33,449 nt of DNA from Lachnospiraceae bacterium UBA938 (GTDB lineage: Bacteria > Bacillota > Clostridia > Lachnospirales > Lachnospiraceae). Below the pieces are notes generated by a model. It saw only the letters and a list, made by a program, of their open reading frames with translations, searched no databases and was not told the DNA's origin. Made by a program: the position numbers and the translations under genes. The stretch is taken from the NCBI GenBank assembly GCA_002293475.1, contig DBDG01000080.1, positions 1 through 33,449 on the forward strand, read 5' to 3'. Positions within the stretch are counted from its first letter, which is position 1; every line of letters begins with the position of its first letter. Of the stretch, positions 6,998 through 13,738 are shown piece after piece.

Positions 6998-7236
6998 GCT
7001 TTTTACGGTAGCTGAGTATTATCAGAGGGTGTGGGATTCTTCCCACAAAAGAGGGGGAAGCCAGCTTCTGCTGGCTTGGGGATTCTTCCCCGGACAAGCA
7101 AAACTGCCGTCTAGGGGTTCCCTTGCCGGATGGCTGTGCCAGCAGGAAAAGGGCGGCGGTTTGACGGGATTGTGGCCCTTTAGCGGCTGCAATCCCTATG
7201 CTTGCGGGTAACCATTCGTCTGTTATGTGACGGATT

Positions 7237-7430
7237 TTATTTATTTATATCAAGGCGGTAATTGAAATACTTCCCGCCGGTGTCGGCAAGCAGGATGTAC
7301 GCGTCAAAGGTTTTTGATTTTTCTCGGAATACAGGCCCTTGACCGTTGCCCCGCCGTATTTTAAAAGTTCGGCGGCGGTTGCCCTAGTCAGTTCTTTTCT
7401 CCGGCTTAAAAAAAGCGGTCGGTTTTCCAC
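7237..7430 (-). pseudogene. Frameshifted topoisomerase-type C-terminal repeat fragment
   Basis: Two consecutive minus-strand frames make one domain. VENRPLFLSRRKELTRATAA then ELLKYGGATVKGLYSEKNQK is followed, after a one-base shift, by TFDAYILLADTGGKYFNYRL and DINK-stop. The pattern LLKxG, KGLxSEKxxKTFDAYxLL resembles the C-terminal repeat of type IA topoisomerases, common in integrative elements. The break lies in a run of five A bases near 7312; six would restore the frame, so it is either a real deletion or a sequencing error. No catalytic part remains. Confidence 0.45.
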
Positions 7431-7642
7431 ATGACAAACTGGCAGTCCCGATCGGCGCGAAACGCTCCAGTGACAGACTTCTGAGAAGTATGAGCTGCTG
7501 CAACTGTCTTATTATACTTATGTAGCTGTGTCCTTTTTTGCAACTTAAAAACGCCACTCAAGAGGCTTGTCCATCTTGTAACAGCGTTTTAGGTGTGATT
7601 ATTGAGTTGTTTAATATTTTTATTTTTTCTATAATATAGTGT

Positions 7643-8017
7643 TTATGTGTGTTTCCGCAATTGAGCATATATTATTGTAGCCCTGGAGCCCATCGGTCCG
7701 GTAGGTCCGGTATCGCCTCTGGAGCCCATTGGTCCAGGCCGTCCCGGATCACCTTTGGGTCCCATCGGTCCCGGACAGCCAGGATCACCTTTTGGTCCTT
7801 TAGGTCCTGTCGGCCCAGGACAGCATTGAGGTTCCGGCGGACATATATTGCTTGAACCAGAACCGCAGCTATTGTTGCCCGGGAAGAGTCCGGAACTGCT
7901 ATTGCCTGTCGGACGTGACGGTGTAGGGCAGCTATAACCGTGCTGGCTATGATTCTCACAGTTATCTGGCTCGTCGCCAGAATAATGATTATTATCACAA
8001 TTGCTAAAAATCGTCAT
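7643..8017 (-). CDS. Collagen-like protein, N-terminal segment (interrupted)
   Basis: A 124-residue ORF starting at 8017 with GGAGGT upstream; an ORF reading further 5' lacks a site. Residues 1-66 are rich in Asn, Ser, Gly, Pro and Cys (MTIFSNCDNNHYSGDEPDNC, then CPPEPQCC) without a classical signal peptide. From residue 67 come Gly-X-Y triplets (PGPTGPKGPKGDPG, GPMGSRGDTG). The triplets stop at GSRAT, where stretch A begins, and the last ten residues come from the element end. A leaderless, cysteine-rich N-terminus followed by collagen repeats fits spore-surface (BclA-like) or other collagen-like proteins of Clostridia. A TATAAT-rich stretch lies about 50 bases upstream. The full-length product would need the segments at 2525-2138 and 54-1. 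Confidence 0.75.
   Translation of the reverse strand: MTIFSNCDNNHYSGDEPDNCENHSQHGYSCPTPSRPTGNSSSGLFPGNNSCGSGSSNICPPEPQCCPGPTGPKGPKGDPGCPGPMGPKGDPGRPGPMGSRGDTGPTGPMGSRATIIYAQLRKHT
7661..7672 (-). other. Candidate recombination site S4 (left end of stretch A)
   Basis: The minus strand reads ATATATGCTCAA, identical to 2526-2537 on the plus strand. It interrupts the collagen frame after GPMGSRAT, and the present ORF then ends within eleven codons (IIYAQLRKHT). In the model the crossover AT is 7671-7672 and ATATGCTCAA (7670-7661) is the element terminus. Confidence 0.6.
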
Positions 8018-8237
8018 AATAGACCTCCAATCTTTGTTATGTACTATATTATATTTTTGTGATTGACAATTGCTACAAAAGTGTGACTTAAAGTTACTTT
8101 GACAGGACAATTGACAAACCGTAAAAAAATGTGTAATACTATTTCTATTATTATTTCTATATATTACTGTTACCATTATGCCCAGACCGGTGCTATAAAT
8201 AATTTGCAGCTTGCTCTATTATACGAGGAGAAATAAG

Positions 8238-8849
8238 ATGGAAACCGTTAAAATTGGCCTGCCTATAACGTTTGGCGGCTATACTTGGCGCGTGCTGGAT
8301 CTGACTGACGACTCAGCTCTGCTCTTGACCGAATACATGATTGAACAGCGTCCGTACCATGATGCTTATACCGATATTACATGGGCCGAATGTAACTTGC
8401 GGAAGTATCTCAACGGGGCGTTTTATGACCGATTTTCCGCTACCGAGTCAAAAAGGATCATACCGACAGACCATGAAAATCCGGATAATCCGTGGTATGG
8501 CACAAAGGGCGGGGCTGATACGCGGGACAGCATATTTTTATTAAGTATTGAGGAAGCGGCATGCCATTATTTCGGCGACAGCAGTTCCCTGCTGTATCAT
8601 CCGGGAAAAAAACAGAGATACTGGTTTGAAAGAAAAGACCAGAACAACCGGAGGCGGACGGCACGATTGGCGGATCAGGAATGGGACTCTTGGTGGTGGC
8701 TCCGGTCACCCGGCCGGACGAGTGTAAAAGCGGCATACATCCACGGTGACGGCAACATCGGGATACAAGGCAATAATATATTGAAAGGCAACATCGGTGA
8801 CGGCAGGTGCATAGGCGGCGTGCGCCCCGCTTTGTGGCTTAGGCTTTAA
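8238..8849 (+). CDS. DUF6273-like protein (C-type-lectin-like C-terminus)
   Basis: A 203-residue soluble protein. The start at 8238 has GAGGAG eight bases upstream. It shows the DUF6273 pattern: GGYTWRVLDLTDDSALLLTE near the start, WAECNLRKYLNGAFYDRFS, ESKRIIPTDHEN, then SWWWLRSPGR, HGDGNIG and a final GGVRPALWLRL. As I recall, WWLRSPG...GVRPALW endings occur in ligand-binding domains, some of them targets of diversity-generating retroelements. No reverse transcriptase or template repeat is visible here. It has no signal peptide or membrane segment. It is divergent from the collagen-like gene and precedes the polyphosphate-like cluster, but repeats and 100 bases separate it from that. Its function is unknown. 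Confidence 0.75.
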   Translation: METVKIGLPITFGGYTWRVLDLTDDSALLLTEYMIEQRPYHDAYTDITWAECNLRKYLNGAFYDRFSATESKRIIPTDHENPDNPWYGTKGGADTRDSIFLLSIEEAACHYFGDSSSLLYHPGKKQRYWFERKDQNNRRRTARLADQEWDSWWWLRSPGRTSVKAAYIHGDGNIGIQGNNILKGNIGDGRCIGGVRPALWLRL

Positions 8850-8928
8850 AAATCTAACGCAGACTTTAAATCCATAGCTTAGGCTTTAAACTTGGCTTAG
8901 ACTTTAAATCCGTGACCGAGTCTTTAGA
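8836..8928 (+). repeat. Irregular short repeats after the DUF6273 gene
   Basis: Five variants of GCTTAGGCTTTAAA occur at about 8837, 8858, 8877, 8895 and 8915 (GCAGACTTTAAA, GGCTTAGACTTTAAA, GAGTCTTTAGA), spaced 18-21 bases. The first overlaps the stop codon of the gene before. The reverse complement contains AAAGCCTAA, also the core of the 7-base repeat at 29929-29970. Confidence 0.55.
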
Positions 8929-8953
8929 GTTAAGAAAGGATCACATAAGAATC

Positions 8954-9622
8954 ATGAGACATGAGTTAAAGCATCGGATCACATATGAAGATTACCTGAT
9001 TATTAAAAGCCGGCTGCGCCACATCATGAAGCCGGATGCCTTTGCCGACGCGGATGGCAGCTACCGCGTCCACAGCTTGTATTTTGACACCCCTTCCGAT
9101 AAGGCACTGCGAGAAAAGATAGACGGGACCGATAAGCGGGAAAAATTCCGGATCCGTTATTATAATGACAGTACCGGCTATATCCGTCTGGAAAAAAAGA
9201 TCAAGATCCATGAACTATGCAGTAAAGCCGCCGCGCCGCTTACAAAAGAGCAGGTCACGCAGCTTTGCCGTAACGATAATGCTTTTTTAATAAGCAGTTC
9301 CCATCCGCTGCTTAAGGAGTTCTATGCCAAGATGACATACCAGCTGCTGCGCCCGAAGGTGATCGTGGACTATGTGCGGGAGCCTTATGTATATGCTCCC
9401 GGCAATGTTCGCGTCACTTTTGACAGCAGCATCAGAACCAGCATATATGCCAACGTACTGTTTGACGGCCCGTTACTGACCGCGCCTACCGAACCCGATA
9501 CGATGATAATGGAACTGAAATACGATGCCTTTTTGCCGGAAATCATTGAAAAGGCTGTCCGCGTACCTGACCGGCAGAAGACTGCGTTCAGCAAATATGC
9601 CGTATGCCGCATGTATGGCTGA
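8954..9622 (+). CDS. VTC-domain protein (polyphosphate polymerase-like)
   Basis: A 222-residue protein of the VTC superfamily, whose eukaryotic members polymerise ATP phosphate into polyphosphate inside a beta tunnel. Typical marks are the RHELKHRIT start, YRVHSLYFDTPSDKALREKI, KREKFRIRYYN, RLEKKIK, PKVIVDYVREPYV, VRVTFDSSIRTS and MELKYDAFLP near the end; the basic and acidic tunnel residues appear present. The start at 8954 is chosen by the family's N-terminus; a GTG at 8912 is possible. AAAGGA lies 13 bases upstream. A DUF4956 membrane protein and a CotH-kinase protein follow; as I recall, these three families recur together in Clostridia. Bacterial function is not settled. Confidence 0.85.
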   Translation: MRHELKHRITYEDYLIIKSRLRHIMKPDAFADADGSYRVHSLYFDTPSDKALREKIDGTDKREKFRIRYYNDSTGYIRLEKKIKIHELCSKAAAPLTKEQVTQLCRNDNAFLISSSHPLLKEFYAKMTYQLLRPKVIVDYVREPYVYAPGNVRVTFDSSIRTSIYANVLFDGPLLTAPTEPDTMIMELKYDAFLPEIIEKAVRVPDRQKTAFSKYAVCRMYG

Positions 9623-9874
9623 CCATGAAACGTAATGGCCGGTATCGAGCCACTATGTCATAATCACTAATTAAGTGAATCTTTAAATAATATTAATGTA
9701 AAATTAAGGAATCTATAATATAATAAAGGCCATGCTATAAAAGACTAGTCTGCAAAGCAATATCAGCAAAATCTATATCCCAAAAGAATTCTGCAAATAA
9801 CTAGTCATAGAATAATAACATACAAACAATAAAGTACATAATACAGAATACCACAATATACGGACCGGAGAACA

Positions 9875-10549
9875 ATGATGACCTTCAATGATATTTTCAG
9901 ATCCTCCTTCTTAGAAAATGCGGGCAGTTTTGCCCCGATGGATTTCCTGCTGGCAATGGCGCTGTCTTTTGCGCTTGGTCTCTTTATCTTCTATGTATAT
10001 AAGAAGACTTTTAACGGGGTGATGTATTCGGCCAGCTTCGGCATCTCACTGCTGGGGCTGACGATGATTACCACGATGGTTATCCTAGCGGTTACTTCCA
10101 ACGTCGTCCTGTCGCTGGGCATGGTAGGTGCCCTGTCGATCGTCCGTTTCCGGACAGCGATCAAGGAGCCGATGGATATCGTTTTTTTGTTCTGGTCGAT
10201 TGCGGCCGGCATCGTCCTAGGGGCGGGACTGATTCCGCTGGCGGTTCTGAGTTCCGCCTTTATCGGCTTGGTTCTGTGGATCTATGTCAATCGTAAAAAT
10301 GTCGCCCCGCCCTATATCATCATTATATCCTGCTGCAACGAGGAAGCGGAGCAGTCCGCCGTCGTGGCCGTCAAAGCAGCGGTCAGGAAGCATCTGCTCA
10401 AGTCCAAGACGGTTTCACCGGGTAATATCGAAATAACCATGGAAGTATGCCTGAATAACAATGATTCCGGCTTTATCAACGGCATATCGACCTTGGCCGG
10501 TGTGGAAAACGTGGTGATGGTCAGTTACAACGGCGAATATATGGGATGA
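9875..10549 (+). CDS. DUF4956 membrane protein
   Basis: A 224-residue protein with several membrane helices in the first ~145 residues: MDFLLAMALSFALGLFIFYV, a long helix at GISLLGLTMITTMVILAVTS and another at AAGIVLGAGLIPLAVLSSAF. The loop LGMVGALSIVRFRTAIKEPM is the family signature. The C-terminal ~75 residues are soluble with an alternating fold. GGAG lies four bases before the ATG at 9875 and seven before an ATG at 9878, which may be the true start. It ends ten bases before the CotH gene, so they are probably co-transcribed. Usual partners are VTC and CotH proteins. The function is unknown; transport or scaffolding at the membrane is plausible. The gap before it (9623-9874) is AT-rich without a gene. 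Confidence 0.85.
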   Translation: MMTFNDIFRSSFLENAGSFAPMDFLLAMALSFALGLFIFYVYKKTFNGVMYSASFGISLLGLTMITTMVILAVTSNVVLSLGMVGALSIVRFRTAIKEPMDIVFLFWSIAAGIVLGAGLIPLAVLSSAFIGLVLWIYVNRKNVAPPYIIIISCCNEEAEQSAVVAVKAAVRKHLLKSKTVSPGNIEITMEVCLNNNDSGFINGISTLAGVENVVMVSYNGEYMG

Positions 10550-10559
10550 GGTAGGCGGC

Positions 10560-12617
10560 ATGGAAAAGATTAAAAAACTGGCTGCCGCCTTGGCCGCTGT
10601 CGGTACCATAGGAATAACGCTTCTATTTCTTTATTATCCAATTAAGGATATGGTGCGCTCATGGTCAAGCCGGGATATCTCGCTGGCGCCGCCGGAAGGG
10701 GAAGCGGCACATACCGATGAAGTGATAATCGGCGCAACAATGACGCAGCTGCCGCCGGCCACGATTGCCGACATAGACGAAGAGATAGTCAGCAGCCGTG
10801 ATGTGACACTTAAGCTGGCGGTCGGCGGACTTACGTGCGAGATTGATTTATGGCGGGAAGAAGGCGATTCTTTCGGTTATTTTTTCCTGCCCTCCGTGGC
10901 GGCGCAGTCAGACTGCGAGATCAGTGTGCTTAGCTGGGTCACCGACGGCTCGGTAACAATAGACGGAAAGCGCCTGAAAGCCGGCGATGTCCTGCGTGAC
11001 ATCAGCTGGGACAGCGCTTATCCGATGCAGATATATAACCTAGAAGAAGAGCTGGTGGCAGAGTTTTCCGTAATTTTCAGCCATATGGAAAACACCCCGG
11101 CCTTATTTATCGAAACGGAATCCGGAAGCCTTGATTATCTTCATGAAAACAAGGATAACGAAGAAAGGGGCCAGGCTCAGATCATAACCGCCGCCGGGGA
11201 GATGATCTATCAGGGCGGCCTGGAACAGGTAAGCGGCCGCGGCAACAGCACCTGGGGACTTCACAAGAAATCCTATGAATTTACCTTGGATAACAGCACG
11301 GACCTGTTCGGTTTCGGGGCGGGCAAGAGCTGGAACTTGCTGGCGGACGGCTATGATGACACGCACTTTAGGAACCTGCTGGTATTTTCCATGGGCGAAC
11401 AAGCTGGTCTGGCTTATACACCGCAGGGAACGATTGTTTCTCTGTACTGCAACGGGGAATATCAAGGAAACTATACCCTCTGTGAGAAGATCAAGGTCAG
11501 CCCCGAGCGGATCGCGATCCGCGATATGGAGGAAGAAGTGTTGGCCATGTACCGGGAAGAAGAAATAGAAAAAATCAAGACCTTACAGGCAAGGACATCG
11601 GAAGACGGCAGGCTTAAATGGGTCGAGACAGGATACATTCCGGAGGATATCAGCGGCGGCTACGTGATTGAAAGGGAAGTGCCCGCACGGTTCGAAAGCG
11701 AGACGCTTTGCGGCTTCCGTACCGCCCAGGGTGACTGCTATACGATTGCCAGCCCCCGCTATGCTACTTTAGAGCAGGTCGAGTATATCGCCGGCCTGAT
11801 GCAGGAGATGCAGGATGCGGCGGCGGCCTTGGACGGCATCAACCCACAGACCGGCAGACACTATACGGATTATATCGACATGGACTCCTTGGTGAGGAAG
11901 TATCTGGTAGAGGAGATTACCAAGAATTATGACGGCGGCGTCACTAGCAGTTATTTTTACAAGCCGGCGGACAACCAGAGTACGAAACTGTTTGCCGGAC
12001 CGCTCTGGGACTATGACGTGGCGTTCGGCAACTGTGATCTGGATGAGTTCAACAGCGACCCGACGGGCATCACGATGCTGCACGATCATATCGCCGCTAC
12101 CGGCCTATTTCGGGATCTATATCAGAAAGAAGACTTTCAGGCGGCGGTCAAGCAATGCTATCAGTCGGTCTTCCGGCCGATACTGACACAGATGCTGGAA
12201 GTTCAGATCGATGAATTGGACGCAACTTACGGCAAGTCGGTTGATTTGTGCCATATCCGCTGGCGTTCGATGCATAACCGTTACCGCCAATATGATAACC
12301 ATGCGGACAATGTCCGGTATCTTAAGTACTTTATTGAACAGCGGATGACATTCTTGGATGAGGTATGGATCCAGGGAGAAACCTATCACCGCATCAGCTT
12401 CTATGTGGACGGCCTGCTCTGGAAACGTATTCACGTCAAGGACGGAGAGTTGCCCGGCCCGGCTCCGGTTCCCCGCCACACCGGTTCCCTGCTGCTGAAT
12501 TTTACCGCCGATCGGCTCGGCGGCACCGATTATAACGAATACCGGCCCGTATACCAAGACATGGATTATTATGCTAAGTGGCGGGAACCGGCAGAAGAAG
12601 GTAGCGCTGAACCATAA
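10560..12617 (+). CDS. CotH-kinase family protein, membrane anchored
   Basis: A 685-residue protein with an N-terminal membrane anchor (about residues 6-28, LAAALAAVGTIGITLLFLYY) and an extracellular remainder. After a ~150-residue beta-rich region comes the CotH domain, with RGNSTWGLHKKSYEFTL, SWNLLADGYDDTHFRNLLVF, LYCNGEYQGNYTLCEKI, GGYVIERE and GPLWDYDVAFGN; the WDYD aspartates match the metal-binding acidic residues of CotH kinases. Those kinases phosphorylate spore-coat proteins in Bacillus. The last ~70 residues resemble a small beta repeat (SFYVDGLLWKRIHVKDGELP, then YYAKWREP) like Listeria-Bacteroides wall repeats. GAGGTAG precedes the start, ten bases after the DUF4956 stop. Because it is anchored outside the cell, a spore-coat substrate is not certain. 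Confidence 0.87.
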   Translation: MEKIKKLAAALAAVGTIGITLLFLYYPIKDMVRSWSSRDISLAPPEGEAAHTDEVIIGATMTQLPPATIADIDEEIVSSRDVTLKLAVGGLTCEIDLWREEGDSFGYFFLPSVAAQSDCEISVLSWVTDGSVTIDGKRLKAGDVLRDISWDSAYPMQIYNLEEELVAEFSVIFSHMENTPALFIETESGSLDYLHENKDNEERGQAQIITAAGEMIYQGGLEQVSGRGNSTWGLHKKSYEFTLDNSTDLFGFGAGKSWNLLADGYDDTHFRNLLVFSMGEQAGLAYTPQGTIVSLYCNGEYQGNYTLCEKIKVSPERIAIRDMEEEVLAMYREEEIEKIKTLQARTSEDGRLKWVETGYIPEDISGGYVIEREVPARFESETLCGFRTAQGDCYTIASPRYATLEQVEYIAGLMQEMQDAAAALDGINPQTGRHYTDYIDMDSLVRKYLVEEITKNYDGGVTSSYFYKPADNQSTKLFAGPLWDYDVAFGNCDLDEFNSDPTGITMLHDHIAATGLFRDLYQKEDFQAAVKQCYQSVFRPILTQMLEVQIDELDATYGKSVDLCHIRWRSMHNRYRQYDNHADNVRYLKYFIEQRMTFLDEVWIQGETYHRISFYVDGLLWKRIHVKDGELPGPAPVPRHTGSLLLNFTADRLGGTDYNEYRPVYQDMDYYAKWREPAEEGSAEP

Positions 12618-12664
12618 AAATCTAGGCGATGCTTAAAGGGCAAAGGAACATCACAGGAACAAAT

Positions 12665-13738
12665 CTATAAAAACTCAATACAGCTGGGTGCTTTCACCGC
12701 ATATGTGCAGCCGATCGGGGATAGTACCGCAGGTTCCTTAACCACGGCAAACACCTGCACGGCATCGTCCAATTGGCCGCATACGTAGACAAAACGTCCG
12801 TCAGGGGTAAAGTTAAGGTCACGGGGCCACAGGCAGGGGACATTGCTTGTCAGGAACAGCTTCCCGCTCTCCGGATTTACCCGGAAAACAGCAATGTTAT
12901 CAGCAAAACGGTTACCGACAAGCAGCAGTTTCCCATCGGGACTGATGCGGATGGCTGAGGCGCCTTTGTCACCCTCATAGCCTTCGGGTAATGTCGGAAC
13001 GCAGTCAACGTACTGACACAGCCCATCCTGATAACGGTAGATGGAAACGGTACATCCCAGTTCCGTAACAATATATAGATGCCGCCCGTCCGGCGTAAAG
13101 ACCAGATGTCTCGTTCCTTCGCCACGCGGGGTATGTATGGTTGTTTCCAGCCGTAACAGCCCATCTTCGCCATGGACATACAGCTCGACGACATCGCGCG
13201 CAAGATCGGCGCAGCAGACATATTTTCCGTCGGGAGACGGCCCGGCGAAATGGAGGTGGGCACTTTCCTGCCGGGGATGGGGACCGCTGCCGGCGCACTG
13301 GATCACCTGTAGCGGGCCGGACAGCGAGCCATCAGCGGCAGTACCGTATAGTGAACCGTCGGCGGCAGTACCGAATAAGATGATTGTGCCTTCACCGTAG
13401 TTGGCGGCATAAACATACTGGCCGTCAAGGCTGCACGACAGATGACAGAGATCATCGTTGCCGCCGGTGGGGATAGCATTGAGAAACGACAACGTGCCGT
13501 CTGAGCGCACCGCATAGGCGGCCACTTCCCCGTTTTGTTGCGGTTCGGCTGGGGCAGATCGTCTTGCTACATAGGCAAAGCGGCGGTCTTTGGAAAGGGC
13601 AATATAGTTCGGGGCCTCGCAGTCGGCTACTTTTTGCACTAGGACCGGGGTTCCGGTGACCGGATCCGTTTCAATGACATGGATGCCGGAATCGGTTCCG
13701 GCGGCAAAGTTGCCGATATAGCCGATAAATCTGTTCAT
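12665..13738 (-). CDS. Lactonase-family beta-propeller (6-phosphogluconolactonase-like)
   Basis: A 357-residue cytoplasmic protein with repeated blades of the form SPDGKYVxxAxxxxDxVxxY (SLDGQYVYAANYGEGTIILF, TPDGRHLYIVTELG, SPDGKLLLVGNRFADNIAVF, TPDGRFVYVCGQLDDAVQVF), the 7-bladed YbhE/Pgl lactonase pattern. Members hydrolyse 6-phosphogluconolactone or related sugar lactones; substrate cannot be told here. The ATG overlaps the carB stop by four bases (ATGA) and AAGAAGGT lies in the carB end, so translation is probably coupled to carB, an unexpected partner. Near residues 122-141 GTAADGSL occurs twice in tandem, from a 24-30 base duplication, which keeps the frame. Confidence 0.85.
   Translation of the reverse strand: MNRFIGYIGNFAAGTDSGIHVIETDPVTGTPVLVQKVADCEAPNYIALSKDRRFAYVARRSAPAEPQQNGEVAAYAVRSDGTLSFLNAIPTGGNDDLCHLSCSLDGQYVYAANYGEGTIILFGTAADGSLYGTAADGSLSGPLQVIQCAGSGPHPRQESAHLHFAGPSPDGKYVCCADLARDVVELYVHGEDGLLRLETTIHTPRGEGTRHLVFTPDGRHLYIVTELGCTVSIYRYQDGLCQYVDCVPTLPEGYEGDKGASAIRISPDGKLLLVGNRFADNIAVFRVNPESGKLFLTSNVPCLWPRDLNFTPDGRFVYVCGQLDDAVQVFAVVKEPAVLSPIGCTYAVKAPSCIEFL

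Larger units (their letters stand above)
2528..7670. mobile_element. Stretch A: serine-recombinase element inside the collagen-like gene
   Basis: About 5.1 kb is bounded by perfect 10-12 base inverted repeats (2526-2537 and 7661-7672). A large serine recombinase lies next to one end, as in Tn4451/Tn5397-type elements. Other content fits a decayed integrative or mobilisable element: a DUF6870-like gene, a sigma-like regulator, a 45-residue relaxase piece and a topoisomerase-like C-terminus with a frameshift. An AT-rich two-gene secreted operon looks like cargo. If closed into a circle, the ends would form two 10-base arms, TTGAGCATAT and ATATGCTCAA, around a central AT, the symmetry expected of a serine-recombinase attP. 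No complete transfer machinery remains. Confidence 0.65.

Noticed and set aside
6963..7211. 82-residue plus-strand ORF in stretch A
   Set aside because: It is low-quality composition through hairpin sequences, without a ribosome binding site, and it overlaps a more protein-like minus frame.
7548..7590. AAAACGC / GCGTTTT inverted repeat as a terminator
   Set aside because: The loop is about 29 bases and the stem only seven pairs, so it is weak as a terminator and left unannotated.
8238..8849. Complete diversity-generating retroelement
   Set aside because: No reverse transcriptase, accessory gene or template repeat is visible in the window.
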